Of a DNA stretch of 14,745 bases, positions 1-6,516 are shown piece after piece. The DNA is from Azonexus sp. GTDB lineage: Bacteria; Pseudomonadota; Gammaproteobacteria; Burkholderiales; Rhodocyclaceae. The stretch is taken from positions 1-14,745 of the forward strand of contig JAITWU010000324.1 in assembly GCA_031285115.1 (NCBI GenBank). The letters are read 5' to 3'. Made by a program: the position numbers and the translations under genes. The notes under the pieces are model-generated. The model searched no databases. It saw nothing but the letters and a program-made list of their open reading frames with translations, and was not told the DNA's origin. Position 1 is the stretch's first letter; each line of letters begins with the position of its first letter.

Positions 1-43
1 TCGCCAGTACCATCCACAGCCCTGCAACCCAACGCCAACGCAT
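1..43 (-). CDS. N-terminal fragment of a gene leaving the left edge
   Basis: An ATG on the minus strand at 43-41 opens a frame that stays open to the window edge and encodes MRWRWVAGLWMVLA. The short basic start followed by a hydrophobic, Trp-rich run looks like the beginning of a signal peptide or a first membrane segment. A purine-rich GGTGGA lies about 5 bases upstream and could serve as the ribosome binding site. Only 14 codons are visible, so the product cannot be identified, and chance is a real alternative. It would be read in the same direction as the helicase-nuclease gene that ends at 408, but the intervening repeat-rich gap argues for a separate promoter. Confidence 0.35.
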   Translation of the reverse strand, partial: MRWRWVAGLWMVLA

Positions 44-137
44 TTTGATCCACCCAGATGGCGAGCAATTCCATGCGCATCAACTGCTTCCTGTGTTCAG
101 TATAGCTCGCTACAGGCAATAGGCATATGACAAACAA

Positions 138-153
138 ATGACCATAGTGTCAT
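138..153. promoter_or_regulatory. Small inverted repeat, possible operator
   Basis: The arms ATGAC (138-142) and GTCAT (149-153) are separated by 6 bases. Another ATGACA lies at 127-132 and pairs equally with TGTCAT (148-153). The site is about 95 bases upstream of the candidate gene start at 43, where an operator for that gene could sit. The arms are short and no convincing -35/-10 pair was found beside them, so this is only a weak candidate. Confidence 0.2.
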
Positions 154-157
154 GAAT

Positions 158-357
158 TGCCAACCTTCCCAGGGCCAGAGCATCAAATTCCCTGTCATTT
201 CAAGGCAGTGCTGAGAACTCGCCCGTAAATAAGCCAATCATTACTTCGCGCTCGCCTACCCCTCCACCAAGCTGCGCAAGGTTCCCCTCCCCATTGCTTA
301 GCAACGGGGAGGATTGAGCGTTAAAGAATTTTGATGCTCCAGCCCTGCCAACCTTCC
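158..357. mobile_element. MITE-like element with inverted ends and direct repeats
   Basis: The left arm CAGGGCCAGAGCATCAAATT (170-189) is repeated in inverted orientation at 327-347, with two substitutions and one inserted A. The 12-mer TGCCAACCTTCC occurs immediately outside the left arm (158-169) and again at the right end (346-357), overlapping the right arm by two bases. Inverted ends bounded by a direct repeat are what a small non-autonomous transposable element with a target duplication would look like. The interior (about 135 bp) has no credible gene but contains a C/G-rich hairpin at 284-310. No transposase is nearby. An alternative reading is an old recombination scar rather than a transposed unit. 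Confidence 0.5.
284..310. repeat. C/G-rich palindrome inside the MITE-like element
   Basis: CCTCCCCATTGC and GCAACGGGGAGG form a 12-bp stem with one A-C mismatch and a three-base loop (TTA). It is not followed by a T-run on either strand, so it is not an obvious intrinsic terminator. In composition and shape it resembles the C-rich palindromes at 905-990 and 11084-11113. Confidence 0.55.
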
Positions 358-370
358 TGATAGCGTCGTC

Positions 371-388
371 ATTGCCAGAATTGGCAAT
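371..388. repeat. Perfect 7-bp inverted repeat downstream of the helicase gene
   Basis: ATTGCCA (371-377) and TGGCAAT (382-388) are separated by GAAT. The site lies 20 bases past the stop codon of the AddA-like gene. It lacks a T-tract on either strand, so termination is uncertain. It could stabilise the mRNA 3' end or be a protein-binding site. Confidence 0.35.
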
Positions 389-407
389 TGCTCTGCTCAA
401 AAGTGAG

Positions 408-3400
408 TCAAGCCAATTCGATCAGGCAATCCTGTAGCGGGAAGTAAATCGCCAGCCGCAGCGGCAGGGCGCCGCCGGAAAACAGGGCGGCGTAGCGTTC
501 GAGTTGCGGGCGGTATTCGGCGGCGCGGGCGGGGAGTTCGCCAGCGGCGCAATGGACGGTTTTGTAGTCGATGATCCAGCGGCAGCCGTCGGCGACGAAA
601 CAGCGGTCGATGATGTGGCGGGTGATGGCGTTATCGGCGTCAAGGCTGCTCCAGCCCTGCTCCGCGCCAGACTCGGCGTGGTCGGCGAGGAGCCAGCGGC
701 CAGTGGCCGAGGCGAGCGTGCGGCAGATGGCGGCGACGGCTTCGCTCGCTGCTTTTTGCGCGGCGGCGGCGGGTTGGCCCTGCGCTTCCAGCCAGCGCCG
801 CCAGGCGGGTTCGAGGGCGGTGACGCGCTCGCTTGTCCAGGCGCTCAGGCCATCGCGGGCGATGAATTCGAGCGCCCGGTGAACTAGCGTGCCGAGGGTG
901 GTTTCGAGGGAGGGGGAAAAATCCCCTTCTTGTGCGGATGTGTCGTCAAAGCCCCTCGCCCCTTGCGAAAGATGGGTTGGGGCGGGGGAAGCATTGAGTT
1001 CCTCCGGAAGCGCCAGCGTTTTCAAACGCAGCAGCGGCGAGACGAAAGTCGCCGGGTCGATTGATGGCGCGGCTATCGTGGCGGGCGCGCGCGCCGCCCG
1101 CGCGGCTGCGAATAGCGGCTGGGCGACGTTCGGCCACAGCAGACGGAGCAGGCTGCCGGAGGGCGGCGGTTTGAGGCCGTCGTCCTTGTTGTCATCGGCG
1201 GCGGTAGCGCCGACCAGATGCAGGCGGCGAATGGCGCGGGTGGCGGCGACGTAGAGGAGGCGTTCCGTTTCATGCTCGCCGCGCCGGGCTTCCAGTCGGC
1301 GGAGGTAGTCGTAGGCCAGCGGTTCGTCCCCGCCTGTTCCTTTGGCTTTGAGCGGCGCGACCAGGAGGCGCTCGCGGCCATCGGGGGCGACGATTTCGTC
1401 CCACAGGAGAAGGCTCGCTTCGTTGGCGGGCGTCGTCCGGTGCAGGCCGGGGACGATCACGGTGTCAAATTCGAGGCCCTTGGCTTTGTGCACGGTCATC
1501 ATCTGCACTGCGCCGCCTGCCGGGTCGGTGGGGGCGAAGAGTTCGGCGGTTTCCCGCGCCAGCGTCGCGGCATCGAGTTTGCCCGCTGCCGTCAGGCGGT
1601 CGAGCAGGGCGAAAAAGGCGCTGATGTCGGCGAGCTTGGCCGCCGCTTCGAGACAGCGCGGGCCGCCGAGGAGCAGCCATACGGCTTCCAGCCAGCGCCG
1701 GGGATGTTGCCGCTCGCGGTGGGCGAAAGCAAGATCGAGAATTGCCCGAACGTGGCGAAGACGCGCCTGCCCGTCAGGCGAGAGGCGGGTCAGCCGCGCC
1801 TCGTCCTGCATCAACTGCCAGAGGGTCGCCTGACGGTCGTCGCCAGCCAGCGCGTGCAGGTCGGCGAGCGTCAGGCCGCACCACGGGGCGCGCAGCAGGG
1901 CCAGCCAATGGACGCGGTCGGCGCGGTGATGGAGGGCGCGGAACAGGGTCAGCAAATCCTGCACATGCTGGCGGTCGGCGAGCGGCTCGATGTCGACGGC
2001 CTGAAAGCGCAAATCCGGGGCGCGGCGGCGGATTTCGCCAGCCAGCGCGTCGAGATGGCTGCGGGCGCGGACGAGCACGGCGATGCTTTGTTCGGGCGCT
2101 TTGCGGCGCTCGTCAAGGATGATGTCGAGGACGCAGCGGGCTTCGACGGCGGCGGCGTCATCGGCGATCAGGGCGTGGATGGTGACGGCGCTGTCTGCCT
2201 GCGCCGGGCGCGTCGCCGCCGACGGGGCGTAGCGCACGGCCCCGGTTTCCGGCGCGTCGGCAGGCGGAAAAATGGCCGGGAAAACGTCGTTAACCCAATC
2301 GACAATGGCCGGATACGAGCGGTTGTTGCGCAAGAGGCGCAGGTGTTCGAGGCGGATGTCGCCGATGCCGCGCTCGCGCACGCGCAGAAAGAGGCCGACA
2401 TCGGCCTTGCGGAAGCGGTAGATGGACTGCATCGGGTCGCCGACGACGAACAGGGTGCGCCCGTCGCCCGCCGTCCAGCCGCGCGTGAGCCGCGCAATCA
2501 GGGCGACCTGGCCGGGGCTGGTGTCCTGAAATTCGTCGATGAGCAAATGGCGGATACGGTAATCGAGCGCCTGGGCGAGGTCGGTCGGCGCTTCGTCATC
2601 ACCCAGAGCCAGCCCGGCGCGGGCGGCGATTTCGATGAAATCGACTTCGCCCGCTTCCTGAAAAACCAGCCACAACTGCCCGGCGGCGAGCCGCAGGAGA
2701 CGGGCGAAATTGCCGATGGTGGCCCATTCGTCATCGCTCAAAGCGGGCGGCGGCAGCTTGCCGAGGGCGGCGAGGCGCTGTTCGAGGCCGGGCAGCGCGG
2801 CCAGATCGGCCAAGGCTTCGGCCATCGCTTTTTTCGGTTCCGGCTGGTTGGCGGGAAAGCCGATGTTTTTGGTCAGGCTTTTTCTCAGTGTGCCGGTCGT
2901 CGTCAGCAAAAGGCTTGTCAGCGCCCGCCAGCGCGGCAGATCCGCCACCGTGACGGCAAGCGGCGTCTGCCATTCGGCCAGCGGACCGAGCAGTTCCGCC
3001 ACGTTGGCGGCGGCAAAACGGGCGAGCGGCATGAGCCGCGCCTGCCAGTGGTCATCGAGCAATTCACAGGCGGCGGCGAGATCGCGCTCGATCAGCGCAG
3101 CAAAAGCGGCTTCGACCTCGGCCCGCAGCCCGGCCTCATCGAGTCGTCCGGCGTGGTGCAGCCACTGGTCGCGGCGGGCCAGCATGGCGACGAGCAGGGT
3201 TTCGAGCCGTCCGGCGTGGTTGTCCATGAAAGCGAGCGCGGCGGCCACCACGTCAGCATCCGGCGTCTCTGCTTCGACCATCGCCAGCGTCCGGCGGGCG
3301 GCGCTGGCGTAGTGGGCGGCAGCGTCATCGGTGACGGCGGGCTGGCTGCCGAAGCGGCTCAAATAGGGCATCTGCCGCACGAGGCTGGCGCACAGCGCGT

Positions 3401-3761
3401 CCAGCGTGGTAATCCGCAGCCGTCCGGGGTGGGTCAAGAGTTGCCAGCCGCGCGCCGCATCATGGGCGAGCGCCGCGCTGGCGAGCGCGAAGGTCTGCTG
3501 CTTGTGCGCCTCGGCGGGCGGCGTTCCGGCGGCGGCCCGTTCGAGGCTGCCGAGAATGCGGTCGCGCATTTCGCTCGCCGCCTTGTTGGTAAAAGTCAGC
3601 GCCAGCGCCTCTTCCGGCTGCTCGACCACCGCCAAAAGGCGCAGATAACGCTGGGTCAGGAGTTCGGTCTTGCCCGCCCCGGCGGGCGCTTCGACGATGA
3701 ATGAGGCGATTTCCAGCGCCCGCTCGCGGGCGGCGGCGTCTTCGAGAAGGCGCTCGGGCAT
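408..3761 (-). CDS. AddA-like UvrD/Rep-family helicase-nuclease
   Basis: Predicted 1117-aa ATP-dependent helicase fused to a RecB-family nuclease, the large-subunit type that processes double-strand DNA ends for recombination. Superfamily 1 motifs appear in order: Walker A EAPAGAGKT (24-32), motif Ia LTFTNKAASEM (55-65), DEFQDTS (409-415), VGDPMQSIYRFRKAD (440-454), MTVHKAKGLEFD (755-766) and LLYVAATRA (835-843). The C-terminal PD-(D/E)XK nuclease looks intact: GTLVHRALE (957-965), D1052, IIDYKT (1063-1068, D1065 and K1067) and QLERY (1086-1090). The ATG at 3761 was chosen because it places the usual short N-terminus before Walker A; the open frame further upstream is Arg/Ser/Pro-rich and overlaps the preceding gene. 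There is no clear SD; the start lies 7 bp after the ALDH-like stop, suggesting translational coupling. No AddB partner is in the window. Residues about 923-952 are encoded by an inserted palindromic repeat. Confidence 0.9.
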   Translation of the reverse strand: MPERLLEDAAARERALEIASFIVEAPAGAGKTELLTQRYLRLLAVVEQPEEALALTFTNKAASEMRDRILGSLERAAAGTPPAEAHKQQTFALASAALAHDAARGWQLLTHPGRLRITTLDALCASLVRQMPYLSRFGSQPAVTDDAAAHYASAARRTLAMVEAETPDADVVAAALAFMDNHAGRLETLLVAMLARRDQWLHHAGRLDEAGLRAEVEAAFAALIERDLAAACELLDDHWQARLMPLARFAAANVAELLGPLAEWQTPLAVTVADLPRWRALTSLLLTTTGTLRKSLTKNIGFPANQPEPKKAMAEALADLAALPGLEQRLAALGKLPPPALSDDEWATIGNFARLLRLAAGQLWLVFQEAGEVDFIEIAARAGLALGDDEAPTDLAQALDYRIRHLLIDEFQDTSPGQVALIARLTRGWTAGDGRTLFVVGDPMQSIYRFRKADVGLFLRVRERGIGDIRLEHLRLLRNNRSYPAIVDWVNDVFPAIFPPADAPETGAVRYAPSAATRPAQADSAVTIHALIADDAAAVEARCVLDIILDERRKAPEQSIAVLVRARSHLDALAGEIRRRAPDLRFQAVDIEPLADRQHVQDLLTLFRALHHRADRVHWLALLRAPWCGLTLADLHALAGDDRQATLWQLMQDEARLTRLSPDGQARLRHVRAILDLAFAHRERQHPRRWLEAVWLLLGGPRCLEAAAKLADISAFFALLDRLTAAGKLDAATLARETAELFAPTDPAGGAVQMMTVHKAKGLEFDTVIVPGLHRTTPANEASLLLWDEIVAPDGRERLLVAPLKAKGTGGDEPLAYDYLRRLEARRGEHETERLLYVAATRAIRRLHLVGATAADDNKDDGLKPPPSGSLLRLLWPNVAQPLFAAARAARAPATIAAPSIDPATFVSPLLRLKTLALPEELNASPAPTHLSQGARGFDDTSAQEGDFSPSLETTLGTLVHRALEFIARDGLSAWTSERVTALEPAWRRWLEAQGQPAAAAQKAASEAVAAICRTLASATGRWLLADHAESGAEQGWSSLDADNAITRHIIDRCFVADGCRWIIDYKTVHCAAGELPARAAEYRPQLERYAALFSGGALPLRLAIYFPLQDCLIELA
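905..990. repeat. C/G-rich palindromic repeat within the helicase gene
   Basis: Two hairpins lie here. One has the arms GGGGA (913-917) and TCCCC (922-926). The larger pairs CCCC...GCCCC (952-962) with GGGGC-GGGG (979-987) around a TTGCGAAAGATGGGTT loop. On the minus strand this segment reads in frame as SPAPTHLSQGARGF, a peptide of the type produced when C-rich intergenic palindromes invade coding DNA. It falls between helicase motif VI and the nuclease domain, where an insertion would be tolerated. Confidence 0.5.
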
Positions 3762-3768
3762 CCGGCGG

Positions 3769-4467
3769 TCAGGCAGTCTGCTGGAGGCAAACGACGCCAG
3801 CGGCGGCGGCGAGCGCCGCGACTTCAGCGCCGAGGGCGGCGTCGCCACGGTAAATGAGGCGGTCGATGCCAGCCGCGCACAAGCCCTTGATCGCCGCCGT
3901 GTCGCCTTGCAGCAGATTGAGCACGCCAGCGGGCCAGTGGCTGCGGGCCGACAGCTCGCACAGCGCAAAAACCGCCCCCGGCGCTTTTGGACTCGGCTTG
4001 ACGACCACCGTCGCGCCCGCCAGCAGCGCCGGTGTCATCGCCGCAGCGAAGGCCGACAGGGGGCGCGTCGCATCGACGACGATGCCAGCGATGCCGGTTT
4101 CGCCGACAGCGGTGTCGCGCAGCGCGGCAATGGCGGCGGCGACTTCAGCGGCGGCTTCGTTTTCATCAAGGGCGATTTCCTGCCGCAACAGGCTCGCAAA
4201 GTGCTCGCGGTAACGCTCAAGACCATCGGCCAGCGCGGCGAGGCAGTTCCGGCGGGCGTTCAAACCCAGCGCCGCCCATTTCGGCTGGGCCGTCCGCGCC
4301 GCCAGCACGGCCTGAACGGCCTCGGTCGCGCCGCACAGCGGCACCCGATGGGTCACGGCGCCAGTCTGCGGATGGACTGCGTCATAGAGCGCCTCGCCCA
4401 TCGACAGGTAGGCGTGGCCATTGATCCACAGCGGAATGGCGCGCGGGCCGTCAGCGGTAAATTCCAT
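3769..4467 (-). CDS. Truncated aldehyde dehydrogenase-like protein
   Basis: This 232-aa product resembles the NAD-binding half of the ALDH superfamily, whose normal length is about 470-500 aa. Residues 10-100 match the usual N-terminal region (WINGHAY, then AVHPQTGAV and VPLCGATEAV). Residues 127-160 match the segment ending in the cofactor-contacting Lys (VVVKPSP, K157). PAGVLNLLQGD (179-189) and IDRLIYRGDAALG (201-213) match the next Rossmann elements. The stretch between about 100 and 127 is shorter than in normal ALDHs, and the protein ends before the ELGGK region, so the catalytic Glu and Cys are absent. Dehydrogenase activity is therefore not expected. AGAGAAG lies about 6 bases before the ATG. 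The gene is 7 bp upstream of the AddA-like gene and diverges from iclR. It may be a decaying remnant or a repurposed nucleotide-binding protein; open frame alone is weak evidence in such GC-rich DNA. Confidence 0.65.
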   Translation of the reverse strand: MEFTADGPRAIPLWINGHAYLSMGEALYDAVHPQTGAVTHRVPLCGATEAVQAVLAARTAQPKWAALGLNARRNCLAALADGLERYREHFASLLRQEIALDENEAAAEVAAAIAALRDTAVGETGIAGIVVDATRPLSAFAAAMTPALLAGATVVVKPSPKAPGAVFALCELSARSHWPAGVLNLLQGDTAAIKGLCAAGIDRLIYRGDAALGAEVAALAAAAGVVCLQQTA

Positions 4468-4493
4468 CTTCAGCTTCTCTTTCTTGCCGTCCC

Positions 4494-4530
4494 AAGGCCC
4501 ATGCTAATATCGCGCGGCACAGGAAGGCCC
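4494..4530. promoter_or_regulatory. Divergent control region with paired AAGGCCC sites
   Basis: The 102-bp gap between the ALDH-like gene and iclR carries AAGGCCC twice, at 4494-4500 and 4524-4530, spaced 30 bp start to start (about three helical turns). Between them lies TAATAT (4505-4510), a possible plus-strand -10 with a poor -35 (TTGCCG, 15-bp spacing). IclR-family proteins commonly bind near their own divergent promoter, so this would be a natural site. The assignment to regulator binding is inference. Confidence 0.25.
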
Positions 4531-4569
4531 CAAAACAGGCAATGCTACTCAAACCACCACAATAAAGGA

Positions 4570-5382
4570 ATGCCGTTGTCCGACCAAGCTGGCGAATCCG
4601 CCAAAACGCCCGGTTCCATTCAGGTCATCGAGCGCATGATGTCGCTCCTCGACGCTCTCGCCGCCGCGCCGGATGCCGCCAGTCTCAAGCATCTGGCGGC
4701 GGCGACCGGGCTGCATCCGTCAACCACCCACCGCATTCTCGCCGCCATGAGCCAGGCGCGTTTCGTCGAGCGGCAGGAAGCGGGCACTTACCGCCTCGGC
4801 ATTCGTCTCCTCGAACTCGGCCATATCGTCAAATCGCGCATCAATCTGCGCGAAGTCGCGCTGCCTTTCATGCAGGCGCTGCATGAGCAGATCGGCGAAG
4901 CGATCAATCTCGGCATCCGCCGCGATGACGAGATTGTTTATCTCGAACGCACCTCCTCGGGCCGCTCGCTGGTGCGCGTGGTTTATCTCGTCGGCGGTCG
5001 CGCCCCGCTGCATCTCACCTCGCTCGGCAAGCTCTTTCTCGCCGCCGACAGCCCGCAGCAAGTGCGCGACTATGCGAGCCGCACCGGGCTGCCGGGCAAA
5101 ACGCCGCATTCGCTGACGACGCTCCCGGCGCTCGAAAAGGAACTGGACAACGTGCGCCGCCACGGCATCGCCCGCGATAACGAAGAAGCCGAACTCGGCC
5201 TCAAATGCGTCGCCGCGCCGATTTACGACGACGAAGGCGCAGTCGTCGCCGCCCTCTCGGTCTCAGCCCCGGCGGAGCGCCACGACCCGGACTGGGTCAA
5301 TGCGCTCGGCCAGACGGCGGATGCGGTCTCACAGGCGATCGGTTATTGCGGCAAAAGCAGTGGCAAAAACGGCAAAAAATAA
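4570..5382 (+). CDS. IclR-family transcriptional regulator
   Basis: Predicted 270-aa one-component regulator that binds DNA and senses a small, usually aromatic or carboxylic, metabolite. The N-terminal winged helix-turn-helix spans about residues 16-75 (GSIQVIERMMSLLDAL, then the recognition segment LHPSTTHRIL at 48-57). The GAF-like effector domain runs from about 85 to 265 and includes APLHLTSLGKLFLA, typical of the family. Length matches the family (250-280 aa). Start choice is uncertain: AAAGGA (4564-4569) abuts the ATG at 4570 but is ideally spaced, 6 bases, from an in-frame TTG at 4576, which would give MSDQAGESAK and 268 aa. It is transcribed away from the ALDH-like/AddA-like pair and could control it or itself. 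The ligand cannot be told from sequence. The last codons (AAA AAA TAA) overlap the T-tract of the opposing pbpG terminator. Confidence 0.93.
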   Translation: MPLSDQAGESAKTPGSIQVIERMMSLLDALAAAPDAASLKHLAAATGLHPSTTHRILAAMSQARFVERQEAGTYRLGIRLLELGHIVKSRINLREVALPFMQALHEQIGEAINLGIRRDDEIVYLERTSSGRSLVRVVYLVGGRAPLHLTSLGKLFLAADSPQQVRDYASRTGLPGKTPHSLTTLPALEKELDNVRRHGIARDNEEAELGLKCVAAPIYDDEGAVVAALSVSAPAERHDPDWVNALGQTADAVSQAIGYCGKSSGKNGKK

Positions 5383-5404
5383 AAAGGGCCGCCAATGGCG
5401 GCCC
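5374..5404 (-). terminator. Intrinsic terminator of pbpG overlapping the iclR end
   Basis: GGGCCGCC and GGCGGCCC (5386-5404) form a perfect 8-bp stem with a three-base loop. Read on the minus strand, the stem is followed by TTTTTATTTTTT (complement of 5385-5374), a strong U-tract. The hairpin begins 22 bases after the pbpG stop codon. On the plus strand it is followed by GGTGCAGTC, so it is not a canonical terminator for iclR. Confidence 0.85.
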
Positions 5405-5426
5405 GGTGCAGTCAAAACGGACAAAA

Positions 5427-6419
5427 TCAGGTTGAACGCCGGGCGTTGACCACGCTGCTATTGGCGCTTTCCATCCAGCGTTTGATGCGGTTGGCGTCGC
5501 CGACGCGGGTCATTTTGCCGTTCGAGTCGAGCAGCACGATGACCACCGGCTTGCCAGCGACTTTGGCCTGCATGACCAGACAGCGGCCCGCTTCAGCGGT
5601 GAAGCCGGTTTTCGAGAGGGCGATTTCCCAGTTGTCGCTGCGGACCAGGGTGTTGGTATTGACGAATTCGCGGATGCGGCCATGCAGCTCCAGTTGCGCT
5701 TCGGCAGTCGTCGAGTAGTGGCGGATTTCCGGGTAACGGGCGGCGGCGGCGACCATGCGGGCGAGATCGTGGGCGGTCGAGACATTGTTGGAGGATAGGC
5801 CGGTTGGCTCCTCGAAATGGCTGCGCGACATGCCGAGCGTTGCCGCCTTGCGGTTCATGGCCTGGACGAAAGCGGGCAAACCGCCGGGATAATGCCGCCC
5901 CAAGGCGCTGGCGGCGCGGTTTTCCGACGACATGAGGGCGAGCAGCAGGGCGGTTTCGCGCGTCATCGTGGTGCCGACCGAGAGGCGCGAGGTCGTGCCT
6001 TTCAGGGAATCGACATCTTCTTCGCCAATGCTGATGACTTCGTTGAGATCGAGACCCGCGTCGAGCACGACCATCGCCATCATCAGCTTGCTGATCGAGG
6101 CAATCGGCTGCACGGCGTCGGATTGTTTTTCGACAATGGCTTCGCCGCTGCTTTGGTCGAGCACCAGCACCGACGAGGATTGCAGGGCCAGCCGCCCCGG
6201 CTCGCTATCGGCCAGGCTGGCGTGCCGCGCGGCTTTTCCGGGGGCGGCGTTGGCCTTTGCTTTATTCGCCGTCTTGCTGCCGTGCTTGGCCCCCGCCTTT
6301 TTGGCGGCGGCCTTTTTAACCGCTGGCGTCTCTTTTTTGGCGCTGACGGCTGCGGCAGGCAGCGTCAAGCCCAACATGGCGGCAGCCAGAAGCGCCGCGC
6401 TCAATTTGCCCTTCATCAT
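5427..6419 (-). CDS. pbpG: D-alanyl-D-alanine endopeptidase (PBP7/8 type)
   Basis: Predicted 330-aa periplasmic serine peptidase of family S11 that cleaves D-Ala-meso-DAP cross-links in peptidoglycan. The penicillin-binding motifs are all present: SISK (108-111, nucleophile Ser108 and Lys111), SEN (165-167) and KTG (270-272). Residues 1 to about 27 form a signal peptide (MMKGKLSAALLAAAML, likely cut after AVSA). Between it and the catalytic domain lies an unusual Lys/Ala-rich stretch (28-66) that could contact polyanions or tether the enzyme to the wall. AGGAG lies 3 bases from the first ATG and 6 from the second (6416), so the start may be one codon later. The gene is probably monocistronic: it follows maeB by 97 bp, where TTGAAA on the minus strand is a possible -35, and it has its own terminator. 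A carboxypeptidase of the same fold is the alternative. Confidence 0.9.
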   Translation of the reverse strand: MMKGKLSAALLAAAMLGLTLPAAAVSAKKETPAVKKAAAKKAGAKHGSKTANKAKANAAPGKAARHASLADSEPGRLALQSSSVLVLDQSSGEAIVEKQSDAVQPIASISKLMMAMVVLDAGLDLNEVISIGEEDVDSLKGTTSRLSVGTTMTRETALLLALMSSENRAASALGRHYPGGLPAFVQAMNRKAATLGMSRSHFEEPTGLSSNNVSTAHDLARMVAAAARYPEIRHYSTTAEAQLELHGRIREFVNTNTLVRSDNWEIALSKTGFTAEAGRCLVMQAKVAGKPVVIVLLDSNGKMTRVGDANRIKRWMESANSSVVNARRST

Positions 6420-6516
6420 GTTCTCCTGCTCACGGCGAGAATGGTTGGCAGTTTAACAAGATATGTCATTTTTTCAATATAAATAGGTAGATGCAACGAT
6501 CACTTAAAGTTTCGGC

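Noticed and set aside
200..400. 66-codon minus-strand open frame in the left gap
   Set aside because: It lies across the MITE-like element and its C-rich palindrome; the peptide (SSPLLSNGEG) is what such repeats encode by chance, and no ribosome binding site was evident.
1218..3704. 828-codon open frame on the plus strand opposite the helicase-nuclease
   Set aside because: It is antisense to a gene with complete helicase and nuclease motifs. High GC at third codon positions removes stops from the opposite strand, and the translation has no recognisable domain.
3762..3968. Upstream extension of the helicase-nuclease reading frame
   Set aside because: The extra residues are Arg/Ser/Pro-rich, unlike the family, and overlap the ALDH-like gene in another frame.
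3670..4569. Long in-frame extension before the IclR start
   Set aside because: It runs antisense through the ALDH-like gene and the intergenic gap; the IclR N-terminal HTH begins normally just after 4570.
5386..5404. Hairpin as a plus-strand terminator for iclR
   Set aside because: The stem is not followed by a T-run on the plus strand; the U-tract is on the minus-strand side only.
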